DNA of 64,000 bases from positions 1 to 64,000 of the forward strand of contig NKXK01000018.1 of assembly GCA_004379165.1 (NCBI GenBank), written 5' to 3'. Positions 26,595 through 34,300 of this stretch are shown here, one piece after another. The translations under genes and the position numbers were made by a program. Numbering within the stretch: the first letter of the stretch is position 1; every line of letters begins with the position of its first letter. The notes beneath the pieces are model-generated. The model saw only the letters and a list, made by a program, of their open reading frames with translations, did no database searches and was not told where the DNA came from. The stretch is from Rhodocyclaceae bacterium (GTDB lineage Bacteria > Pseudomonadota > Gammaproteobacteria > Burkholderiales > Rhodocyclaceae).

Positions 26595-27208
26595 CAGGCC
26601 GACTCCATGTTGAGAAAACGGGCATCGCCGAGGCGATAGGCAACATCCGCCGACGGCCGTTCATCCTCATAAAGATCGATGGCCAGCGCCGGGTTGGTCA
26701 GGCCTTCGGCGACATCGTCGCGCACCGTCGCCGGAGCGCCCCATGCCTTGAGCCAGCGCAGGGCAATCTCGATGGCCGGCGCCATCTGCGCCTTGACCTC
26801 ATCGCGCAGGCTGCCGCCGTAATCCTCCAGTTCAACCGGCTGCACGCCGATCAGCACCAGTTCGGCCGGCAGCTTGCCGGTCAGTTCGGCAGCCATCAGC
26901 ACCTCCTGAAAGCCGGTCTGGTGCAGGCTCATTTTCTTGGCGCCCATGAAGCGCGGCACCTGATCACCGACCACCTCGCGCAACTTCCCCGCCGGGTCAC
27001 CATAATCGACGGCATCGAATACCAGCAGGCAGTCCGCCTCCTGCACATACGGCAGGAGATACAAGCCCTGCGTGCCGCCATCCATCAACTGCACCTGTGA
27101 CGGGAAAGCCCAGCCGGCATTCAGCGTTTCGACACAGCGGACGCCAAACCCTTCGTCCGCCCACAGGATGTTGCCGATGCCGAGTACCAGTATGCGTTTT
27201 GAATTCAA
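26594..27208 (-). CDS. hoxM: Hydrogenase maturation endopeptidase HoxM/HupD (TTG start)
   Basis: Nickel-dependent protease that removes the C-terminal peptide of HoxG after metal insertion. Key motifs are LVLGIGNILWADEGFGVR with the metal-ligand Glu, VFDAVDYGDPAG with the metal-ligand Asp, and MSLHQTGFQEVL with the metal-ligand His. I place the start at the TTG at 27208 (204 residues, reading LNSKRILVLGIG), because GGAG lies 6 bases upstream. A frame with an ATG at 27262 exists, but it would read through the terminator stem at 27230-27253 and adds a Cys/Phe-rich segment not seen in the family. Confidence 0.92.
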   Translation of the reverse strand: MNSKRILVLGIGNILWADEGFGVRCVETLNAGWAFPSQVQLMDGGTQGLYLLPYVQEADCLLVFDAVDYGDPAGKLREVVGDQVPRFMGAKKMSLHQTGFQEVLMAAELTGKLPAELVLIGVQPVELEDYGGSLRDEVKAQMAPAIEIALRWLKAWGAPATVRDDVAEGLTNPALAIDLYEDERPSADVAYRLGDARFLNMESA

Positions 27209-27220
27209 CGAAGGCTCCAG

Positions 27221-27253
27221 AAAAAAACACCCCGAACACCCAAGTGCCCGGGG
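27221..27253 (-). terminator. Intrinsic terminator between hoxZ unit and hoxM
   Basis: Minus strand: CCCCGGGCAC - TTGG - GTGTTCGGGG forms a 10-bp stem with two G-U pairs, then TGTTTTTTT. It lies 16 bases after the small ORF that follows hoxZ and overlaps the leader of hoxM, so it should separate high-level structural transcripts from accessory-gene transcripts. Confidence 0.85.
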
Positions 27254-27269
27254 CAAACGCAAGGAAAAT

Positions 27270-27368
27270 TTACATCCGACTGTTGGTCAGGCCCAGCCGG
27301 GACAAGGCGGAAGCGCGCATCCAGTGCATGAGCACCGCAAGCAGCGACAACGCAGCCCCGGCAAACAT
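27270..27368 (-). CDS. 32-residue hydrophobic ORF after hoxZ
   Basis: A short reading frame starting 5 bases after the hoxZ stop, with AAGGA 8 bases before its ATG and a terminator 16 bases after its stop. The peptide begins MFAGAALSLLAVLMHWMRAS and ends LTNSRM: one hydrophobic segment of about 16 residues, then a short basic tail, as in single-pass inner-membrane micropeptides. It is co-oriented and tightly packed with the structural hydrogenase genes. I know no family for it; a role with the membrane-bound enzyme or its cytochrome b is an inference from position. It could still be a chance frame. Confidence 0.55.
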   Translation of the reverse strand: MFAGAALSLLAVLMHWMRASALSRLGLTNSRM

Positions 27369-27373
27369 GACTT

Positions 27374-28078
27374 TCAGTCCTTGAACATCCGCCAGCCGGA
27401 GATCATGGTCGAGATCAGCGACTGCCGGCTCATGATGTCCTCGCGGATGGCGGCGTAGATGTGGATGACGGCAAAAGTCATCATGATCCACATGCCCAGA
27501 CGGTGCAGGTTATGCACCTGCATCGAGCCCCCCAGCGCGGGAATCACCCAGCCAAACAGCGTGTCGCTCCACGTTCCCAGACCGGCCCCTTCGCTGTACA
27601 GCGCAAAACCGGTAATCACCATGCCGACGGCCAGGATGGTGAAGAAGAAGAACATCATCAGCTGCGCCATCGGGTTATGGCCGACGTACTTCTTCGGATA
27701 CTTCTCGAGGAAGAGATACCAGCGCAACTCGAAGAACACCTCGCTCCACCAATGCTTGTTGGTGATCGGCAGCATGAAGATCTGCCGGGCGTGATGGTTG
27801 CCGACAAAGGCCCAGTAGATTCTCGCCAGCAGACCGATGGCAAAGATGTAGGCGGCAGCGAAGTGGGCGAAGCGGATATAGCCGAGCAGGAAATTGTCGG
27901 ATGCTTCACCGGGCTGGGTCGGCAACGGCAGGCCAATGAAATAGCCGCTGACCGCCAGCACCACCATCGCTAGCGCATTGATCCAGTGCCACAAGCGCAC
28001 CGGTGCCTCATAGACGTAGATCGAACGAACCTGTTTACCGTGCCGTTCGGCCTCCAGCATGTCCTGTTGAGAGAGCAT
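27374..28078 (-). CDS. hoxZ: Hydrogenase b-type cytochrome subunit HoxZ/HupC
   Basis: Membrane anchor and electron acceptor (234 residues, four membrane segments) that passes electrons from the hydrogenase small subunit to ubiquinone. Haem-ligand histidines are in VRLWHWINALAM, IRFAHFAAAYIF and the fourth helix region VHNLHRLGMWIMM with VIHIYAAIRED. It lies 22 bases after hoxG and directly before the 32-residue ORF. Confidence 0.95.
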   Translation of the reverse strand: MLSQQDMLEAERHGKQVRSIYVYEAPVRLWHWINALAMVVLAVSGYFIGLPLPTQPGEASDNFLLGYIRFAHFAAAYIFAIGLLARIYWAFVGNHHARQIFMLPITNKHWWSEVFFELRWYLFLEKYPKKYVGHNPMAQLMMFFFFTILAVGMVITGFALYSEGAGLGTWSDTLFGWVIPALGGSMQVHNLHRLGMWIMMTFAVIHIYAAIREDIMSRQSLISTMISGWRMFKD

Positions 28079-28100
28079 TTCAGCCTCCTTTCCGGACCGC

Positions 28101-29897
28101 TCAGCGGACCTTGACTGAAGTCATTTCCTGTCCGTCCGGGCTCATTACGTGCGTCGAGCAGGCCAGGCAGGGATCGAAGGAATGCAGGGTGCGCAGAATT
28201 TCCAGCGGCTCGTCGGCCTTGGCAACCGGCGTGTTCATCAGCGCCGCCTCGAAGGCACCAATCTGGCCCTTGTGGTCACGCGGACCGCCGTTCCAGGTGG
28301 TTGGCACAACGCACTGGTAGTTGTCGATCTTGGTGTCCTTGATCTTGATCCAGTGGCCGAGCGCGCCACGCGGGGCTTCGGTGAAACCGGCACCCATCGC
28401 CTCCTTGGGCCAGGTTTTCGGTTCCCATTTCTCGATGTTGGCGGTATTGAGATCGCCAGCTTTCAGATTGGCCATCAGCTTGTCGAACTGCTGACTCTGC
28501 AGCTTGACGCAGTACGCCGTCTCCAGACCGCGGGCGGCCGTGCGACCGAGGGTCGAGAACAGGGCGGTGACCGGCACATCCAGTTTCTTGAGTGCGCCTT
28601 CGACCAGCGCGTGGATTTCCGGATACTGCTTGGGCTGCAGGTAGCCAAGCACCATGCGCGGCAGGCAGCCGACTTCCATGGCATGGCCGCGCCAGCGCGG
28701 AGCCTTGATCCAGGAGTACTTGGCGCCTTCGTCGAGCTCCTTGATGTTGGTCTTGGTGCCCTTGGTGTTGGGGCCGAGCACGAAGTTCGGCTCGGTGACG
28801 CCGTCGAAGGGGTGCAGGCCCTTGGTTTCGTCCGGGTACTTGTACCAGGAGTGGGCAACGAATTCCTGCACCTGCTCCGGATCCTTCAGATCGACCGGGT
28901 GAATTTCGTCGAGCTTGCCGTTGATGATCGCGCCACGCGGCAGCAGCAGGTTGGCCGACGAGTAGTCGTTGGCCTTCTGCGGGATATCGCCGTAGGAGAG
29001 CATGTTTTTCGACGACAGGCCACCGCCGTAGCCCCAACCCTTGTAGAACGAGCCGATGGCCAGCAGGTCGGGGATATACACCTGCTCGACGAACTCGGTG
29101 CAGCGGTCGATGATGCTCTTGACCAGATTCAGGCGCTCCATGTTCACCGCACCGACGGCGCCCACCCCTTCGAGGTTGATCGCGCATGGCACGCCGCCGA
29201 CCAGCCAGTTCGGGTGCGGGTTCTTGCCGCCGAAGATGGTATGCACCTTGACGATTTCCTTCTGGAAATCGAGGGCTTCGAGGTAGTGCGCCACGGCCAT
29301 CAAGTTGGCTTCCGGCGGCAGCTTGTAGGCCGGATTGCCCCAGTAGCCGTTCATGAAGGGGCCGAGCTGGCCGGATTCGACGAACTTCTTCAGGCGGTTC
29401 TGGATATCGCGGAAATAGCCCGGCGACGACAGCGGCCAGCTAGAGATGCTCTGGGCCAGCGTCGAGGTCGCCTTCGGATCGGCCTTCAGGGCCGACACAA
29501 CATCAACCCAGTCGAGCGCATGCAGGTGATAGAAGTGCACCAGATGATCGTGAACGTAGAGGTTCAGCTGCATCAGGTTGCGGATGGTGTTGGCGTTTTC
29601 CGGAATCTGGATCTTCAGCGCATCCTCGACGGCGCGCACCGACGTCAGCGCATGCGTACCTGTACAAACGCCGCAAATACGCTCGGTGAAGGCCCAGGCA
29701 TCGCGCGGGTCGCGGCCCTTGAGGATGACCTCCAGACCGCGCCACATGGTGCCGGTGGACACAGCGTTGCGAATGACGTTGTTGCTGTCGAGATTGACCT
29801 CGACGCGCATGTGACCTTCGATACGGCAGACCGGGTCAACGACGACGCGCTTGCCGGTGTTGTCGAGCTTGAAGCCCTGGGTTTCGTAGCTCCCCAT
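28101..29897 (-). CDS. hoxG: Membrane-bound [NiFe] hydrogenase large subunit
   Basis: Catalytic subunit of 598 residues holding the NiFe(CN)2CO site. The N-terminal ligands are in [10 protein letters not shown] and the C-terminal ones in DPCLACSTH. Unlike hoxC it carries a 15-residue C-terminal extension after that His ([15 protein letters not shown]), the peptide removed by HoxM. Folded precursor and HoxK are exported together by Tat. It starts 1 base after the hoxK stop. Confidence 0.97.
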   Translation of the reverse strand: MGSYETQGFKLDNTGKRVVVDPVCRIEGHMRVEVNLDSNNVIRNAVSTGTMWRGLEVILKGRDPRDAWAFTERICGVCTGTHALTSVRAVEDALKIQIPENANTIRNLMQLNLYVHDHLVHFYHLHALDWVDVVSALKADPKATSTLAQSISSWPLSSPGYFRDIQNRLKKFVESGQLGPFMNGYWGNPAYKLPPEANLMAVAHYLEALDFQKEIVKVHTIFGGKNPHPNWLVGGVPCAINLEGVGAVGAVNMERLNLVKSIIDRCTEFVEQVYIPDLLAIGSFYKGWGYGGGLSSKNMLSYGDIPQKANDYSSANLLLPRGAIINGKLDEIHPVDLKDPEQVQEFVAHSWYKYPDETKGLHPFDGVTEPNFVLGPNTKGTKTNIKELDEGAKYSWIKAPRWRGHAMEVGCLPRMVLGYLQPKQYPEIHALVEGALKKLDVPVTALFSTLGRTAARGLETAYCVKLQSQQFDKLMANLKAGDLNTANIEKWEPKTWPKEAMGAGFTEAPRGALGHWIKIKDTKIDNYQCVVPTTWNGGPRDHKGQIGAFEAALMNTPVAKADEPLEILRTLHSFDPCLACSTHVMSPDGQEMTSVKVR

Positions 29898-29898
29898 T

Positions 29899-30993
29899 TC
29901 AGTTCTCTCCCTGCTTTTCGGTTGCGGAGTCGCCAGCCTTCTGACGGGCGCGGGCCAGTGCGGTCACTGCAGCATGCGCGGCAATCGCTGCGCCGACGGT
30001 GCCAGCAGCGGCCTTGCCCACCGTGTCGGCATTGGCTTCGACGCCGAAGGCCTTGATGTCGGTGACGCGGTCGTAGAAGCTGCCCTTGTCCCAGAAGCCC
30101 TCTTCGGAACAACCGATACAGCCGTGGCCGGATTGCACCGGCCAGCTGACGCCGCCATTCCAGCGCATCGACGAACAGGCGTTGTAGGTCGTCGGCCCCT
30201 TGCAGCCCATCTTGTACAGGCAGTAGCCCTTGCGCGAGCCCTCATCGTCCCAGGCTTCGGCAAACTGACCAGCATCGAAGTGGCCGCGGCGGTAACACTT
30301 GTCGTGAATGCGCTGGCCGTAGAACATCTTCGGGCGCCCCTGGCGATCCAGCTCAGGAATGCGATCGAAGGTCAGCATGTAGGTGACGACGCCGGTCATC
30401 ACTTCGGCAATCGGCGGGCAACCCGGCACGTTGATGATCGGCTTGCCGGTAATCACCTTGTGCACCGGGGTCGCCCGCGTCGGATTCGGCTTCGCCGCCT
30501 GCACGCAGCCGTAGGAAGCACAGGCACCCCAACTGATAATCGCCTTGGCATCGGCGCAGGTTTCCTTGAGCTTCTCGACGAAGGGGCGACCGCCCTGGAT
30601 GCAGAACATCCCGTCTTCGTTGAGCGGCGGATTACCTTCGACAGCAACGATGTAGTTGCCCTTGTACTTCTTTTTCACCTCGTCGAGTATTGCCTCGGCC
30701 TGATGCCCGGCGGCGGCCATCAGCGTGTCGTCGTAATCGAGCGACAGCATCGAGAGGACGACATCCTTGGTCAGCGGATGCGCCGAACGGATGAAGGACT
30801 CGGAACAGCAGGTGCATTCGAGACCGTGCAGCCAGAGCACGGGCGTCCGCGGTTTGGTTTCCAGCGCATGGGCAATGGTGGGTGCCGCAGAACTGCCGAG
30901 CCCCAGCGATGTCGCCGTCAGGCTGCAGAATTTCAGGAAACTGCGCCGGGTAATTCCCTGGCGGCGCAGCACTTCGTAAAAGGTTTCAGTCAC
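29899..30993 (-). CDS. hoxK: Oxygen-tolerant [NiFe] hydrogenase small subunit
   Basis: Electron-transfer subunit of 364 residues. The Tat signal is RRSFLKF followed by a hydrophobic stretch to AHALE. The proximal cluster motif is [10 protein letters not shown] and the second is WGACASYGC: both contain the additional cysteines (numbered 19 and 120 in Cupriavidus HoxK) that form the 4Fe-3S cluster of oxygen-tolerant group 1d enzymes. Other clusters are bound by cysteines in [12 protein letters not shown] and [13 protein letters not shown]-terminal hydrophobic helix ([19 protein letters not shown]) anchors it. I chose the GTG at 30993, preceded by GGAAGAT, giving a normal-length signal; an ATG at 31224 would add 77 residues of promoter region. 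Confidence 0.95.
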   Translation of the reverse strand: MTETFYEVLRRQGITRRSFLKFCSLTATSLGLGSSAAPTIAHALETKPRTPVLWLHGLECTCCSESFIRSAHPLTKDVVLSMLSLDYDDTLMAAAGHQAEAILDEVKKKYKGNYIVAVEGNPPLNEDGMFCIQGGRPFVEKLKETCADAKAIISWGACASYGCVQAAKPNPTRATPVHKVITGKPIINVPGCPPIAEVMTGVVTYMLTFDRIPELDRQGRPKMFYGQRIHDKCYRRGHFDAGQFAEAWDDEGSRKGYCLYKMGCKGPTTYNACSSMRWNGGVSWPVQSGHGCIGCSEEGFWDKGSFYDRVTDIKAFGVEANADTVGKAAAGTVGAAIAAHAAVTALARARQKAGDSATEKQGEN

Positions 30994-31042
30994 GACATCT
31001 TCCCCCGATCGTTGTTGTACCGAAATGCAGGAAGAGCTTTCA

Positions 31043-31057
31043 GCAAGGCCTGTGCCA
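31043..31057 (-). promoter_or_regulatory. Sigma-54 (-24/-12) promoter of hoxK
   Basis: Minus strand TGGCACAGGCCTTGC: the -24 GG and -12 GC are exactly 10 bases apart and match the consensus TGGCAC-N5-TTGC fully. Transcription would start near 31031, giving a leader of about 38 bases before the GTG of hoxK. It fits activation by HoxA, encoded in the same locus. Confidence 0.9.
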
Positions 31058-31253
31058 CACATTGTGCGCAGGCACTTCTCCTTGAAAAACCAATTAAAAA
31101 CAGTAAGCTGGAAATACAAGCAGCGAAAACCCACTCCCTTAACGAAAACTTGGATTCCACAGCCCCTGCAAACCACCTTTCCACCTTGCCAGAGCGCCAG
31201 ATGTGCTGGATTCTTACCAACCAATCAAATTCCCCCACCGGTAGCCCCGGCAA

Positions 31254-31267
31254 CTGATCTGGATCAA
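31254..31267 (+). promoter_or_regulatory. FNR/ANR-type box upstream of GGDEF-EAL gene
   Basis: CTGATCTGGATCAA matches TTGAT-N4-ATCAA at 9 of 10 positions. A -10-like TAGAAT lies at 31289-31294, so transcription would start near 31301, with the box centred at about -40.5, the class II activator position. That start coincides with the ATG of the downstream gene. Confidence 0.6.
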
Positions 31268-31300
31268 TCCATCCGCAAAAGGTCATACTAGAATCCGCGA

Positions 31301-34300
31301 ATGACAACCGTCGCCCAACTGATGACCCTGCACGCCGACAGCATCTCCCCGGATGCCGCACTGGCCGACGCGGCGGCGCTGATGGTCAGGACGAAAATCC
31401 CTTCGGTCATCGTCCTCGACGGCGATCGCCTTGCCGGTATCCTCACCGAGCGCGACTTGCTGCATGCGATGCATCGCCACGAAAGTCTGTATCGCCCGGT
31501 CCGCGAGTTCATGACTTCGCCGGTGCGTACCATGCGCAGCGACACCGACATCCGTGAGGCGTATCGCACCGCAGCGAGGCTCGGTATTCGCCACATTGTC
31601 GTGACCAATGACACTGATCAAATGCTCGGCGTCATCAGCGAAACCGATTTCCGCCGCCATTTCGGCCTCGATCACTACCGTCAGGTGAATACCGTCGACG
31701 GCCTGATGGAACGGGTATTCCCCCGCCTGCCGCCGAATGCCCGCCTGGCAGCCGCCGTCGAGGCCATGGAAAGCAGTCGCGCCAGCTGCGTCGTAGTAAT
31801 TGAAGACGGATGCGCGCAGGGCATCGTCACAGAGCGCGACGTCGTCCGCCTCTATCTGGGCAACACGGGTGACCCGACACTCGCCGAGGTGATGACCTCA
31901 CCGCTGCGCAGCATTCATCCGGAAACGCCGGTTGCCGCAGCGGCTGCGCTGATGCTGGAGCAGCGCATCCGGCATCTGACTGTCGTCGATGGCGAGCAGC
32001 GCCTGGTTGGCCTGCTCAGCGAGCACAGCCTGCTTCGCCCCTTCGAGCTCGACCTCGTCGATGAAGTAATCAGCGAACAGCGGACACTGGCCTCGTCGCA
32101 CGACGAGGCCCTGGAGCGCATCTGTCGTGACGAGCGCTACCAGCGGACGCTGCTGGACGCCTTCCCTTTCCTAGTCTGGCTGAAAGATACCGAATCGCGA
32201 TTCCTTGCCGTCAACCAGGCATTCGCCGACGCCGCCGGACAGGCTGGCCCGGCCGCGCTGATCGGGCGCACCGATCTCGACTTCTTCCCGCAGCACATGG
32301 CGGAGGCCTACCGCAGCGATGACGCGGCGGTAATGCACGACCAATGCAGCAAGACAGTGGTCGAGCAGGTGGTTGTCCATCAACGGCCGGTCTGGCACGA
32401 AACCTACAAGGCCCCCGTCACGGATGCCAGCGGCAGACTGTTGGGCACCGTCGGTTTTGCCCGCGACATCAGCGAACTGAAAAAGGCCGAGGAGGCACTA
32501 CTGATCCGCAATGCCGCGCTGGCTGCCTTGCTGCGCGGCGAGCGCCTGGAAAACGCGCTCGAGCTGATTGCGCTGTCAGCCGAATGTGAGGTTCCCGATC
32601 TAAAATGCGCGATTCTGCTCGCCGAGCCGGGCGCCACTCATCTGCGCATCGGTGCTGCCCCCAGCCTGAGTGACAACGCCCGCCTGATGCTCGACGGCAT
32701 GCCGATCGCCGACGACACTGGCGCTTCGGGCACGGCCGCTTTCCGCCGCAGCGAGGCCTTCATCGACAACGTCTTTGAGGAGGCCGCCGGCCAGCCTTTC
32801 CACGCCTTCGCCCGCGACGCCGATGTTGTCTCGGGCTGGGCCGAGGCGCTACTGGCCCCCGATGGCGAACTGCTGGGCACCTTCTCCGGCTACCGCAAGT
32901 TACCGGGCAGGCTGCCCCGGGAACACCGCGAAATCATCCGTCAGGCAGGCCAACTGGCGGCGCTGATCATAGCCTACCACCGCCGAACCACTGAAATCCA
33001 GGCTAGCCAGACCACTTTCCGTGGCATTTTCGACGCGGTCAGCGACGCCATTTTCATCCTCGATGGCCGAGGGCATTTTCTCGATGCCAACCGCGCCGGC
33101 GAACAGCTCAGCGGCTACAGCCACACGCAACTGGTGGATCGCACGCACGAGCGCATTGCCGCCGAAGGCTTGAATGATCTCGATGTGGTTCGCGATGAAA
33201 TTGCCGCCGCCCTGAACGGCCAGGCACGCGCCATCGAGTTCTGGGGCGTCCGGTCCGATGGCCAGATCCTGCTCGTCCGCGGCCAGCTCAGCCGGACCGA
33301 TTACTTCGGCCAGCCGGCGGTCCTCGCGCTGGTCTCGGATATCACCGCGCAACGCGCCGAACAGCAGCGCCTCGAGATCGAACGCGATCTGGCGGCGGCG
33401 CTGGCTGCCGGTACCGAGCGCCAGCCGCTGCTGGCGACAATGCTCGACATCGCGCTGCGCTTTCCCGAATTCGACGCCGGCGGCATCTACTGGCGCCAGG
33501 CTGACGGCAGTTACCGGCTACTTGCCCAGCGTGGGCTGAGCGATGCGTTCGTCTGTCGGGTCGAGTCCTTTGCTGCCGACTCGGTGCAGGCACAGTGGGT
33601 GCGCGCCGGCGAAACCGTCTGCTGTTGCACGCAAGAAGGCGACCACTGCGGCCCGGACGACCTGCTGTCGGCACCACATATCGCCGACCAGGGATTCCGC
33701 TGCCTGATCGTGCAACCGATCATCGTCGCCGGCCAACCGCTCGCCTGCCTCAATTTGGCCGGTTACCGCAGCCGACAGATTTCCGGCGCCACCCATCAGT
33801 CGATCCGCAATCTGGCGACCCACTGCGCACAGGCCCTGCTCCGGCTCGATGCCCAAGAACAAGCGCGCCACCTTCAACAGAACCTCGCCGGGCTGTTTGA
33901 TGCGCTGAACGATTTCATTTTCATCGTCGACCTGCAGGGGCGCATCGTCCATCACAACCACGCCGTGACCCAGCAGTTGGGCTATGCCCCGGAAGCGCTG
34001 ATCGGACAGCCGGTGGCTGCGGTACACCCGGAAAACATGCATGAAATGGTGACAGAGGTCATCGCCGACATGGTTGCCGGCCGCCGCCGCACTTGCCCGC
34101 TGCCGATCCAGCGCGCTGACGGCAGTCAGCTGATGGTCGAAACCCGCTTCGTGATGGGCCACTGGGATGGCCAGCCTGCGATTTTCGGCGTCTCGCAGGG
34201 CATTTCCGAGCGACTGCATGCCGAGGCCCGGCAACGGCTGGCGGCGAGCGTCTTCGACAATGCCCACGAAGGCATCATGATCACTGACCCGAAGGGCATA

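Larger units (their letters stand above)
30994..31300. promoter_or_regulatory. Divergent control region hoxK / GGDEF-EAL gene
   Basis: The 307-base gap holds the sigma-54 promoter of hoxK (31043-31057), an AT-rich stretch at 31080-31120 upstream of it that would suit IHF or bending, and the FNR-type box and plus-strand promoter at 31254-31294. I found no TTG-N5-CAA type HupR site that I would defend. No gene lies in it. Confidence 0.7.

Noticed and set aside
28149..30056. 635-residue plus-strand ORF opposite hoxG/hoxK
   Set aside because: Antisense shadow of two clear hydrogenase genes, no domains or ribosome binding site.
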